A DNA stretch of 64,000 bases from Paenibacillus alginolyticus DSM 5050 = NBRC 15375. Lineage in GTDB: Bacteria > Bacillota > Bacilli > Paenibacillales > NBRC-103111. The first letter of the stretch is position 1. Every line of letters begins with the position of its first letter. The position numbers were made by a program, and so were the translations under genes. The notes under the pieces are model-generated. The model saw nothing but the letters and a program-made list of their open reading frames with translations, was not told the origin of the DNA and did not search any database. The stretch covers positions 1 to 64,000 of the forward strand of contig NZ_AUGY01000014.1 of assembly GCF_000422905.1 (NCBI RefSeq), read 5' to 3'. Of the stretch, positions 1-7,857 are shown in pieces.

Positions 1-86
1 TACAATTGGTTACATGTCGCCATTGCAATTTGAACAGTTGTACTACGAGAGTGTAGCTTAGCTAAGCGGTGTCCACTTTCTTGACA
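1..86 (+). mobile_element. Right end of an IS3-family insertion sequence (partial)
   Basis: The window opens inside the 3' end of a transposase reading frame that stops at 59-61. Directly after it, at 70-86, lies TGTCCACTTTCTTGACA, which ends in CA and looks like the right terminal inverted repeat of an IS3-family element (the complement starts TGTCAAGAAAGTGG). Family assignment is from recall of IS3-type ends and of the transposase C-terminus. The left end and most of the element lie outside the window, so intactness cannot be judged. Confidence 0.7.
2..61 (+). CDS. IS3-family transposase OrfB, C-terminal end only
   Basis: Reading from base 2 gives 19 codons, ending GYMSPLQFEQLYYESVA and a TAG stop at 59-61. 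A C-terminus with a YMSP motif and an aromatic-rich tail a few bases before the inverted repeat is typical of the DDE integrase subunit (OrfB) of IS3 elements. OrfB would catalyse strand transfer during transposition. Only the last residues are in view, so activity cannot be assessed. Confidence 0.65.
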   Translation, partial: TIGYMSPLQFEQLYYESVA

Positions 87-230
87 GAAGAGCAAAAACG
101 CGCTTTCAGCGAGAGTTCCTCGAGCCAAAGCTCGTTGACAGTGTCTGAGAAGCCGGAAATCGACTTCTCAGCCGAACGTCCGTACTGCATAAGCTCGCTC
201 ATTGAATCCGAGGAATCTTCTGTTCTGCAT

Positions 231-278
231 TCTTATCCACAGATCGGCATCTTGCATAATTTCCTATACAGCAAAAAA
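231..278. repeat. Dispersed 48-bp repeat, copy 1
   Basis: This stretch matches 23895-23942 at 42 of 48 positions by direct alignment. It contains TTATCCACA, which fits the DnaA-box consensus TTATNCACA. Both copies lie just beyond the terminator hairpin of a leftward gene. It could be the relic end of a mobile element or a small repeat family; I do not recognise it with certainty. Confidence 0.6.
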
Positions 279-313
279 CGGCTCCGTTCGCATCTGTGAA
301 TGGGCCGTTTTTA
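273..313 (-). terminator. Rho-independent terminator after the YesM-type kinase gene
   Basis: AAAAACGGC (274-282) pairs with GCCGTTTTT (304-312) around a loop of about 21 bases. Read leftwards the stem ends in a T run. It lies about 40 bases after the kinase stop codon. Confidence 0.7.
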
Positions 314-351
314 AATTAAAGAAATATAATAGAACGAATTCACGAAAGCGC

Positions 352-2181
352 TTAGCCCGCCTGCTCTTCATAAGGCGACACACATTTTTCCAGTGGAAGG
401 CGAAGCGTGATCCGGGTGCCCCTTTTAGCGTCACTCTCGAAGTGAAATTGCGATTCCTTGCCATAGTACATAATCATCCGTGTGACCACATTCCGCAGTC
501 CGAACAGCTCCTTATCCTTCTTGAGGTCCGTTGAAATACCTTCTGCCGCTAGCTTAGAAGCTTCCTCCAGTTTGTCACAAATATAGGCGAGCCTTTCGTC
601 ATTGACCCCTACCCCGTTGTCGCAAACTTCAAGCACAAGCTGATTACCTTCCAAATATGAGGAAATGAAGAGTTCTCCACCCCCACTTTGTTTTTCCAGA
701 CCGTGCAGCACAGCATTTTCAACCAGCGGCTGTAAGAGGAGCTTCAAAACATGATAAGAGGCGCTTTCCTCGGCGATATCGTAACGAACGGTAAAATGAT
801 CCAAGAACCTCAGCTGTTGGACTTTAATGTAATATTTCAAATGCTCGATGGTCTCCCCGACTGCAAACGTTTCATTTCCCTTGTTCAGGCTTAACCGGAA
901 AAATTTCGACAGATTAAGCACCATTTCGCTGATTTCATCGGCTTCATAGTTTTTGGCCGTCCAATAGATGGAGTCTAATGTGTTATAAAGAAAATGCGGG
1001 TTGATTTGCGATTGCAAAAACTTAAGCTCCATTTTAAATAGTAAAAGCTGCTTCTCATAGTGGTCACGAATAAGTGTCTTCTGGTTCTCAGCCATTCGGT
1101 TGAACGATTCGATCACGTATCCCAGTTCGTCTACGCGCGTATCTTCCAGTTGTATCGTGAAATTACCTGTACGGAGCTGTTTCATCCCATAAGCTAGCTT
1201 CCGCAGCGGGGCGGAAATCCCCCTATAGATGATCCAGGAAATCCAAACGGCTAGCACCAAACTGACGGCTAAAATCCCATAGCTAAACACCTTTAGAGAG
1301 TCGGTATGGCTGCGAAGCTCCTCCAAGGGCTGCTCCATCATGAGCGACCATCCGGAAAACTTCGACTTCACGCTGATCGTAACCATTTCCGTACCTGTTT
1401 GCTGTGACTTACGGATGGACCTAACCTCGTTCACGGTGTCCCAGACTTGTGGATGTACACTCGCACCTGTGCCAGTGATTGAACTTCCGTCGCTGCCAAA
1501 CAGATAGATGTTCGCATTTCTAGAGGGAAGAAGCGGTTTCGCCAACTCGATTAGGGCGCTTTTTTTGACGGAGAGCACGAGCAGATTCGGATTAATGAGC
1601 GTCCTGTTATACGGATCCATCGTCCGGATCAGATGAATACTATCTGCATCAAAGTAAGATTCACCTTCCTTCGGCGTAAAAAAAACCGTGCCCCCACTCG
1701 ACTCCATTAAACGTTGGTACCATTCCTGCTTCTCCGCCCCTTCGGGCAGCTTGCGCCCCCCAAGTTTAGTGGAAATGACGGTACGTGACGGCATATGGAT
1801 GATGGAGATTTGATCCACGATCAAATTGACCGTCGTCATGTTCGTAATCTGGTCCATCACTTGTGCAAAATGAACAAACGACTGCTTTTCCGGCTCCTGC
1901 CCGACGGATTGAAGGGTCGTGTTCATGTTCATATCGAACGCGATTAGCGAAGAAAGCTGTTCGAGGTTCTGCAGGGTCAGATCGATGTAATCTGTCATCG
2001 TATGCAGAGCCCCTTGTGTCCTCTCGCCCGTTTGCTCTTCTAAGATCGTCTGTGATTTTGCGATGGCAAAAAGACTGAAACCGGCGAGCGGAAGCAGAAT
2101 CAGCAGAAAGTACCATGTTAGCCGAATCTGAATATAACCGGCCAGTATTTTGCGCACTTTGGACAGGATTTCTTTGAACAT
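352..2181 (-). CDS. YesM-type sensor histidine kinase
   Basis: This is a membrane sensor kinase of about 609 residues. Two membrane segments (near residues 20-40 and 295-320) enclose an extracellular sensor region of about 250 residues. A HAMP segment follows, then a His_kinase domain with the phospho-acceptor box QINPHFLYNTLDSIYW and a C-terminal HATPase with the motifs DNGVGV and GLRN. That order is typical of YesM/LytS-type kinases, which sense extracellular carbohydrates or transporter state and phosphorylate an AraC-type regulator. The natural partner here is the YesN-type regulator at 16089-17687, at the opposite end of the same locus. The start at 2181 is chosen because GGAGGG lies upstream and longer starts would run into the neighbouring lipoprotein gene. 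The signal sensed is unknown. Confidence 0.9.
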   Translation of the reverse strand: MFKEILSKVRKILAGYIQIRLTWYFLLILLPLAGFSLFAIAKSQTILEEQTGERTQGALHTMTDYIDLTLQNLEQLSSLIAFDMNMNTTLQSVGQEPEKQSFVHFAQVMDQITNMTTVNLIVDQISIIHMPSRTVISTKLGGRKLPEGAEKQEWYQRLMESSGGTVFFTPKEGESYFDADSIHLIRTMDPYNRTLINPNLLVLSVKKSALIELAKPLLPSRNANIYLFGSDGSSITGTGASVHPQVWDTVNEVRSIRKSQQTGTEMVTISVKSKFSGWSLMMEQPLEELRSHTDSLKVFSYGILAVSLVLAVWISWIIYRGISAPLRKLAYGMKQLRTGNFTIQLEDTRVDELGYVIESFNRMAENQKTLIRDHYEKQLLLFKMELKFLQSQINPHFLYNTLDSIYWTAKNYEADEISEMVLNLSKFFRLSLNKGNETFAVGETIEHLKYYIKVQQLRFLDHFTVRYDIAEESASYHVLKLLLQPLVENAVLHGLEKQSGGGELFISSYLEGNQLVLEVCDNGVGVNDERLAYICDKLEEASKLAAEGISTDLKKDKELFGLRNVVTRMIMYYGKESQFHFESDAKRGTRITLRLPLEKCVSPYEEQAG

Positions 2182-2219
2182 ATGGGTGGTCCCTCCATTC
2201 GTGCCCTGTTTCTTTCCGG

Positions 2220-3725
2220 TTACTTGCCGGTTTCTCTCCACCACTCGTTCACTTCTCCGGTTATTTCATCGCCGCCAGCCTCTTTCCATTTCTTCACAAA
2301 GGCATCGAATTCTTCAATGGGGCTCACCCCTGCAATGATTCTCGTAAAAGTATCTTCTTGCAGTTTGGACAGCTTGACATTATGCTTGCCCATTGCGGGG
2401 GTCGGCGGTCCATTAAACTGGTCTTCCATCAAGTTGCTTTCGATCCGCTGCAGGTTTTCGTATAGATGAAACTGCTCGCCGAGTCCCTCCAACCGATCCC
2501 GGGTTATGTCCCGCTCTGCGGTATCAACCAACGATCCGTAGATACCCCGATAGCCATGCTTCGTGTGTTCATCAAATCGGATAGAAAGCTTTCCGTTAAC
2601 TCTAGTCCATATTTCGTTCTCAAAACCGAGCTTCAGGCTGGTTTGACCAGGTCCTGCGATAAAATCTAGAAATTTAACAACCGCTTCCGCGTTTTGACTC
2701 TTGATAGGCACAACATTGTAAGAACGGACGTTTGAAGTGCTGTAGACCCCGTGTTTGCCGTTCGGTCCGATCGGGAAATCAAGCGGGATCCACACCGCTT
2801 TCGGATCGTTTTTACGGTTAGCCGCAATATGAGTGCGTGTGTCAGACCATGCCGCGGAATATAAGCCGACTTTGCCGCTCGCTACCTTCTCGCCAAGTAC
2901 ATCGATTTTATTTAGCGGGAATTCCGGATCCAGAATATTCTGATCGTACAGGCTGCGTAGGTAAATGAGTGCTTCTTTCATTTCTGGGAGGATACCGGAG
3001 TAAACCAACTTACCATCCCGCTCATACCAAGCGTTCATTTGTACGCCGAAGGCACCGAGAAATGGCGATGTTCTCCTTAGACGCTCTAGGATCGAAAGGC
3101 CAACTGTATCCTTAATTCCATTTCCGTCCGGATCTCCTTCGGCAAAAGCCTTCATCACCGCAGTAAACTCTTCAATGGTTCGCGGAGGCTGCAGGCCAAG
3201 CTTGTCCAGCCAGTCTTTTCGGGCGTAAACGATTTCAGTTCCCTTCACTTCGTTCAAACTAGGTATAGCGTATATATGGCCATCGACGGTTACGTTGTCC
3301 CAAGCTTCTTTTGGGATCTTGGCTTTCAGGTTCGTCCCATACTTTTCTATATAATCATTCAAGGGTGTAAGCGCCTTTTGATTCACGAAATTGATAAACC
3401 AAGAGGGATTGCTCGTGTTCAGCAGATCTGGAGGCTCCCCAGACGTCATAATGACGTTTAGCTTCTCATCGTATCCATTCAGCGGCGGGAGTGTCACATT
3501 CACCTGTACACCGATGCTTTTCTCGATATAGGTTAAATAGGGGTTGTTATTCTCATCCATACCTTCCGGGAAGTTCATGCCCAAGCTGTTCACGACGATT
3601 CGAATGACCGGTTCTTGTACAGCTACCTTAACTTTACCTTCGTACTTTGACCATTCTGGAAAGCTGCATCCGGCGGTAGCGAAGCATGTGAGTAAGGCGA
3701 GAATGGCCGCGCTTTTTCTTTTCAT
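2220..3725 (-). CDS. Extracellular solute-binding lipoprotein (LplA-like, sugar ABC transporter)
   Basis: 501 residues with a lipoprotein signal peptide and the lipobox CFATAGCSF, so it should be anchored to the outer face of the membrane. The body is a family-1 solute-binding fold like LplA/YtcQ of Bacillus, which captures oligosaccharides for CUT1 importers. Its C-terminal region (a leucine- and acid-rich segment ending in NEWWRETGK) resembles that of the second binding protein at 12313-13845, so the two are paralogues. No permease lies beside this one. It probably shares the permeases at 13958-15916, or works with the adjacent kinase as a ligand sensor. It sits between the SGNH hydrolase and kinase genes in one leftward transcription unit. 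The ligand is unknown. Confidence 0.9.
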   Translation of the reverse strand: MKRKSAAILALLTCFATAGCSFPEWSKYEGKVKVAVQEPVIRIVVNSLGMNFPEGMDENNNPYLTYIEKSIGVQVNVTLPPLNGYDEKLNVIMTSGEPPDLLNTSNPSWFINFVNQKALTPLNDYIEKYGTNLKAKIPKEAWDNVTVDGHIYAIPSLNEVKGTEIVYARKDWLDKLGLQPPRTIEEFTAVMKAFAEGDPDGNGIKDTVGLSILERLRRTSPFLGAFGVQMNAWYERDGKLVYSGILPEMKEALIYLRSLYDQNILDPEFPLNKIDVLGEKVASGKVGLYSAAWSDTRTHIAANRKNDPKAVWIPLDFPIGPNGKHGVYSTSNVRSYNVVPIKSQNAEAVVKFLDFIAGPGQTSLKLGFENEIWTRVNGKLSIRFDEHTKHGYRGIYGSLVDTAERDITRDRLEGLGEQFHLYENLQRIESNLMEDQFNGPPTPAMGKHNVKLSKLQEDTFTRIIAGVSPIEEFDAFVKKWKEAGGDEITGEVNEWWRETGK

Positions 3726-3761
3726 TTTTCAACCACCCCTTCAGACACAAGAAACCCGCAA

Positions 3762-4868
3762 TTAATCGGACAAAATCTTCTGTAGGACGGGTGCCAGCGC
3801 ATTTGCCATACGTAAAAAGCCAAGGTCGGTCGGATGAACTCCGTCAACGGTACATTCGTGCGCATCTTCACCCAGCAAATTTGATCCATCGTAAAAATAG
3901 ATGTTGGCATCACCCAGTTCGCGCCGCTGCTCTACAGTTCGGAGCTGGAATTGTTTGCGTTCCGCCCGATCTTGCGCCATTTGATCATGAAATTTATCCT
4001 TCGCATAGATGATGCGCGAGATTACAAGGATCGGCGTCAATGGGTGTTTATTTCGATAGATCGATATGAACTCGGGCAGTGTTACCTGAAGCAATTCAGT
4101 AGAAACACAGTTCGCCTCGTAATCCAGGATCAGGCATGTAGGGTCCGGGATGTCAGAAAGGATATGAGCGAGCTCAGGTTCTCCTTTACCATTTCCGGAA
4201 AATCCCAGGTTGAGAAACTCCCTGTTGATACGTCTGGATAGTATGTTGGTATAAGCCATACCCGGACGGGCTGCGCACCCGCCTTGCGTGATTGAGGTGC
4301 CGTAGACGATGATCTTCCCGCTATTATCATACGCTGGTGGCGGTGCGATCTGATCTTCCCGTTCCAAGCCGATCCAAACTTCCTCTACACCTTGGTAGAG
4401 TGGGAAATTCAGCGTAATAATCCGACTCTCCCGCGCCATATCCTTAAAAATAACAACTTCATACTCGGCCTGCGTGTGATCATAAACGGTTGTGCCGTAA
4501 TACAGCTGCTCTCCCGGACCTCCTATGTAACAGTCAAAGCCGCACTGCCCTGTAGCCGTCATATGATACATATTGGCAGTTCCTGACAGTTTTACTTTAA
4601 CGGTCAATGAAGCAGCATTCGTCTCGAAACGGATTTGACCGCCGGCGGTACAGTTGGCCAATTGATCTACCGCCTCTGGGAGCTTCCAATCTGGTTGTGC
4701 CGGCAACCGGCGGTAGAGTCTTTCTTCGTGCAGCCAGCCGAAACCGGCAATATGGAATGGCTTCTCTAGCGGTGAATACCAATTAACATCTTTGTCGCCG
4801 GATTGTTGAATTCGCATGTTTGCATCTAAGCGTAATGCGTTTACAGGTTGTTGTTCATTTGGCATCAT
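3762..4868 (-). CDS. SGNH/GDSL-family hydrolase (probable carbohydrate esterase)
   Basis: About 368 residues without a signal peptide. An N-terminal beta-rich domain (about residues 1-175) precedes an SGNH hydrolase fold. The nucleophile block IIVYGTSITQGG, a glycine/asparagine block (GFSGNGKGEPEL) and the C-terminal DGVHPTDLG Asp-His dyad are all visible, so the catalytic residues appear complete. The family cleaves acyl esters; in a sugar-utilisation locus it most likely removes acetyl or similar groups from imported oligosaccharides (inference). Start: ATG at 4868 follows GAGGAGGAATGT at good spacing, and an adjacent ATG at 4865 is equally possible. The longer frame to 4907 lacks a ribosome site. 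It is first in the leftward unit with the lipoprotein and kinase genes. Confidence 0.8.
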   Translation of the reverse strand: MMPNEQQPVNALRLDANMRIQQSGDKDVNWYSPLEKPFHIAGFGWLHEERLYRRLPAQPDWKLPEAVDQLANCTAGGQIRFETNAASLTVKVKLSGTANMYHMTATGQCGFDCYIGGPGEQLYYGTTVYDHTQAEYEVVIFKDMARESRIITLNFPLYQGVEEVWIGLEREDQIAPPPAYDNSGKIIVYGTSITQGGCAARPGMAYTNILSRRINREFLNLGFSGNGKGEPELAHILSDIPDPTCLILDYEANCVSTELLQVTLPEFISIYRNKHPLTPILVISRIIYAKDKFHDQMAQDRAERKQFQLRTVEQRRELGDANIYFYDGSNLLGEDAHECTVDGVHPTDLGFLRMANALAPVLQKILSD

Positions 4869-4971
4869 ACATTCCTCCTCTAAGTACTCCTTAAAATCTA
4901 ATCGCATTGTAGGGCATTGTTATCCATTTTCGACTCCGATCAAATAATCCCTTTTTTTCCATAGGCAATGG

Positions 4972-5034
4972 TTATTAAAGTACCAAAAGAAGTCATGGTC
5001 CTCTGCTGTGGCCTCGTTTACGCTGTATTACAAT
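4972..5034 (+). promoter_or_regulatory. Promoter of the FAD oxidoreductase operon with shared upstream motif
   Basis: AAAGTACCAAAAGAAGTCAT followed by GGTCCTCT spans 4977-5004. A -10-like TACAAT lies at 5029-5034, exactly 48 bases after the first base of TACC. The same motif, with the same distance to a -10 box, precedes the permease operon (15953-16015) and, with more changes, the YesN-type regulator gene (17787-17848). A -35 box is not evident, as expected for an activator-dependent promoter. I infer that this is the binding site of the locus regulator. The -10 position also rules out the ATG at 5033 as the translation start. Confidence 0.6.
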
Positions 5035-5089
5035 GAGGATAGCCTGTGAAAACCTGCAGGCGAGGAGGAAAAAGGAGGGAACATTTCCG

Positions 5090-6688
5090 TTGGCACACAA
5101 GAACAGCAACCACAACATTCAAGAATTTCATGCCGATATCGTCGTGATTGGCGGGGGAACCGGCGGCTGCGCAGCCGCGCTTGCCGCTGCCAAATCGGGT
5201 AAGACGGTGATCATGACCGAGGAAAACGACTGGATTGGTGGGCAATTAACAAGCCAGGCTGTTCCGCCTGATGAGCACCCGTGGATTGAACAGTTCGGCT
5301 GCACTCGCACGTACCGGCAGTTCCGGGATGGTGTTCGTGATTATTACCGGCGCCATTTCCCCCTTACCGAAGAGGCACGGTCCCGCATTAATCTTAATCC
5401 CGGGAATGGTGGCGTATCGCGATTGTGCCATGAACCACGCGCAGCATTGGCAGTTCTGCAGGAAATGCTGGCTCCTTATATTCACAGCGGGAGGCTGCAA
5501 ATTCTTACCCGCCATCGCGCAGAATCGGCTTCCGTGGATGGTGATGACGTACGAACGGTAACGGTACGCAGTTTACTTACCGGGGATCTCGTGGAGCTAT
5601 CTGCCGCCTACTTCCTTGACGCAACGGAATGTGGAGATGTTCTGCCTCTAGCCGGGGCGGAATATGTGACTGGCGCGGAATCCAAGAGCCAAACCGGGGA
5701 GCCGCATGCCGTGGAAGGTGATGCTCTTCCGCAGGACATGCAGGGCTTTACATACTGCTTTGCGATGGATTACATCGAAGGTGAAGACCACACCATCGAA
5801 CGTCCAGAGCGCTATGACTTCTGGCTGCAATATAAAGCCGACTTTTGGCCCGATCGGCTGCTAAGCTGGTCCGGCGTCCGCCCTCATACGCTAGAGCATG
5901 TCACTTATGAGCTTTTTGAGGGGACGGACAAGTACTCCCTGTTCTACTATCGGCGCATCATCGATAGCAGAAACTTCGAGCAAGGCTTTTATCCAGGGAG
6001 TATTACACTGGTCAACTGGCCGCAGAATGACTACTGGCTTGGTTCGGTCATCGACGTGAGCGACGAGGAAAGAGAACAGAATCTGTGGGATGCGAAACAG
6101 CTTAGTCTCTCTTTGCTTTACTGGCTGCAAACCGAAGCGCCTCGGCCGGACGGGGGGTTCGGCTACCCGGGACTTCGTCTGCGCAAAGACATTACAGGCA
6201 CCGAGGACGGTTTGGCCATGTCTCCGTATATGCGGGAGTCACGGAGGATCAAAGCCCAGTTTACCATACTAGAGCAGCATGTAAGCACAGCCTGCCGACC
6301 CGATGGTAAAGCAGAGCAATTCGCCGATTCCGTCGGCATAGGCTGCTACCGGATTGACCTGCATCCAAGCACGGGAAACCGCCATTATATCGATATCTCT
6401 TCCCTGCCTTTCCAGATTCCACTGGGCAGCCTAATTCCTGTCCGCATGAACAATCTGCTGCCAGCATGCAAAAATCTTGGCGTCACACACATCACAAACG
6501 GCTGTTACCGGCTCCATCCAGTTGAATGGAACATTGGTGAGGCCGCAGGATTTCTTGCCAGCCGCTGTATCGACCGCGAACTCCTCCCCCGCGAGGTGCG
6601 CAGTATGGAGACAGAGCTTCGGGGCTTCCAGAATATGCTTGTAAGCTATGGAATTGAACTCGCGTGGCCTACGATTCATTCGGTATAA
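5090..6688 (+). CDS. FAD-dependent oxidoreductase (FAD_oxidored family)
   Basis: About 533 residues. The N-terminal Rossmann dinucleotide motif DIVVIGGGTGGCAAA is followed by an E-rich strand and a GGQLTSQ block, the usual FAD-binding layout of this family. The rest is a long substrate domain without membrane segments or signal peptide, so the protein should be cytoplasmic. Members are often found in glycan-degradation loci but their reactions are mostly undefined; oxidation of a sugar or cyclitol is plausible (inference). Start: TTG at 5090 follows AAAGGAGGG. An in-frame ATG at 5033 lacks a ribosome site and overlaps the probable -10 box. It is the first gene of a rightward operon with a Gfo/Idh oxidoreductase and a secreted GHL10-type enzyme. 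Confidence 0.8.
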   Translation: MAHKNSNHNIQEFHADIVVIGGGTGGCAAALAAAKSGKTVIMTEENDWIGGQLTSQAVPPDEHPWIEQFGCTRTYRQFRDGVRDYYRRHFPLTEEARSRINLNPGNGGVSRLCHEPRAALAVLQEMLAPYIHSGRLQILTRHRAESASVDGDDVRTVTVRSLLTGDLVELSAAYFLDATECGDVLPLAGAEYVTGAESKSQTGEPHAVEGDALPQDMQGFTYCFAMDYIEGEDHTIERPERYDFWLQYKADFWPDRLLSWSGVRPHTLEHVTYELFEGTDKYSLFYYRRIIDSRNFEQGFYPGSITLVNWPQNDYWLGSVIDVSDEEREQNLWDAKQLSLSLLYWLQTEAPRPDGGFGYPGLRLRKDITGTEDGLAMSPYMRESRRIKAQFTILEQHVSTACRPDGKAEQFADSVGIGCYRIDLHPSTGNRHYIDISSLPFQIPLGSLIPVRMNNLLPACKNLGVTHITNGCYRLHPVEWNIGEAAGFLASRCIDRELLPREVRSMETELRGFQNMLVSYGIELAWPTIHSV

Positions 6689-6720
6689 AACAATCATTCT
6701 AAAGACGAGGTGTTAGTCAA

Positions 6721-7779
6721 ATGAGCAAAGTACGTATAGCGGTCATCGGAGCAGGTTCCATTTCTGAAATGCATTTAAAGTCCTACCAAAATAATCCTGA
6801 CGCTGAGCTTTACGCCATCTGCGACCTGAATGAAGAACGCGCAAAGGCGAAAGCAGAAAAATACGGCATAACACGCATTTACACAGACTATAAAGAATTG
6901 CTTGCCGATCCTGGGATCGATGCCGTCAGCATCTGTACGTGGAACAATAGCCATGCGCCGATCTCCATCGCCGCATTGGATGCCGGCAAAAACGTACTTA
7001 CTGAAAAACCGCTCTGCATGACGGTTAACGAAGCGCGAGCTGTGGAGGAAGCGGTCCGCCATTCCGGCAAAACGCTTCAAGTCGGTTTTGTCCGCAGGTA
7101 TGCGTCTAATACTCGCATCATCAAATCGTTTCTCGAAAACGATGAACTCGGTGAAATTTACTACGCTAAAGCTTCGTGCATTCGTCGTCTCGGCAATCCA
7201 GGCGGCTGGTTTTCGGATGTTGAGCGTTCAGGCGGCGGTCCACTGATTGATGTAGGTGTCCACGTAATCGACCTTTGCTGGTACTTGATGGGCCGACCGA
7301 AAGTGAAGTCAGTCTCCGGCAATACCTATAAAAGACTTGGCAACCGCGCCAACGTGAAAAATCTTGCCTTTTACAAGGCGGCGGACTATGACGCTTCCCA
7401 CAATACCGTGGAGGATATGGCGAATGCGCTGATCCGTTTTGAGAATGGCGCCTCCATCCTCGTTGACGTAAGCTTCACACTTCATGCGAAGGAAGACGAG
7501 CTTACCGTGAAGCTGTATGGCGACAAAGGCGGCGCCGAACTGGAGCCTCAACTATCCATCGTTTCGGAGAAATACGATACCATCTTGAACCTCACACCGC
7601 AGATCAACAATCTGTCTTTCGATTTTGTTGCTGGGTTTCAGGATGAAATCAATTATTTCATTGAAGTATGCCAAGGCAAAAAAGAAACTCTTTCGCCTGT
7701 GCAAGACGGTGTTGAAATGATGAAAATTCTTTGCGGTATCTATGAATCTAGCGAAAAAGGCAAAGAAATATACTTCTAA
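6721..7779 (+). CDS. Gfo/Idh/MocA-family oxidoreductase
   Basis: 352 residues, the usual size of the family. The N-terminal NAD(P)-binding motif VIGAGSISEMHLKSY, the TEKPLCMT block carrying the EKP lysine, and the GGGPLIDVGVHVIDLCWYL block with the conserved aspartate and histidine are all present. Members oxidise or reduce hydroxyls of sugars, inositols or sugar derivatives with NAD(P). The gene starts 32 bases after the FAD oxidoreductase gene, with GACGAGG as ribosome site, so the two are very probably co-transcribed and may act in sequence on one substrate. The substrate cannot be read from the sequence. Confidence 0.88.
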   Translation: MSKVRIAVIGAGSISEMHLKSYQNNPDAELYAICDLNEERAKAKAEKYGITRIYTDYKELLADPGIDAVSICTWNNSHAPISIAALDAGKNVLTEKPLCMTVNEARAVEEAVRHSGKTLQVGFVRRYASNTRIIKSFLENDELGEIYYAKASCIRRLGNPGGWFSDVERSGGGPLIDVGVHVIDLCWYLMGRPKVKSVSGNTYKRLGNRANVKNLAFYKAADYDASHNTVEDMANALIRFENGASILVDVSFTLHAKEDELTVKLYGDKGGAELEPQLSIVSEKYDTILNLTPQINNLSFDFVAGFQDEINYFIEVCQGKKETLSPVQDGVEMMKILCGIYESSEKGKEIYF

Positions 7780-7857
7780 GAAACGGCTTACGATAAATCT
7801 CAATAGAACCGGTCCAAAACTAGCCCTATCAAATGAATGAAAGGATAGTGAAACCCG

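Larger units (their letters stand above)
87..351. other. Gene-free stretch between the IS end and the kinase gene
   Basis: I see no convincing gene here. The stretch holds one copy of a dispersed 48-bp repeat (231-278) and the transcription terminator of the leftward kinase gene (273-313). A 76-codon frame starting at 69 overlaps the IS end and has no ribosome site, so it is not called. Confidence 0.6.

Noticed and set aside
231..278. Replication origin suggested by the DnaA-box match.
   Set aside because: A single box without a cluster, AT-rich unwinding region or dnaA/dnaN neighbours does not make an origin.
342..356. A cre-like GAAAGCGCTTA near the end of the kinase gene.
   Set aside because: It lies at the 3' end of the gene with no promoter nearby and matches the CcpA consensus only in part.
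69..534. Rightward frames of 76 and 110 codons near the window start.
   Set aside because: They overlap the IS end, the repeat and the kinase gene terminator, have no ribosome site and resemble nothing.
5033..5089. ATG at 5033 as start of the FAD oxidoreductase.
   Set aside because: It has no ribosome site and overlaps the proposed -10 box. TTG 5090 follows AAAGGAGGG.
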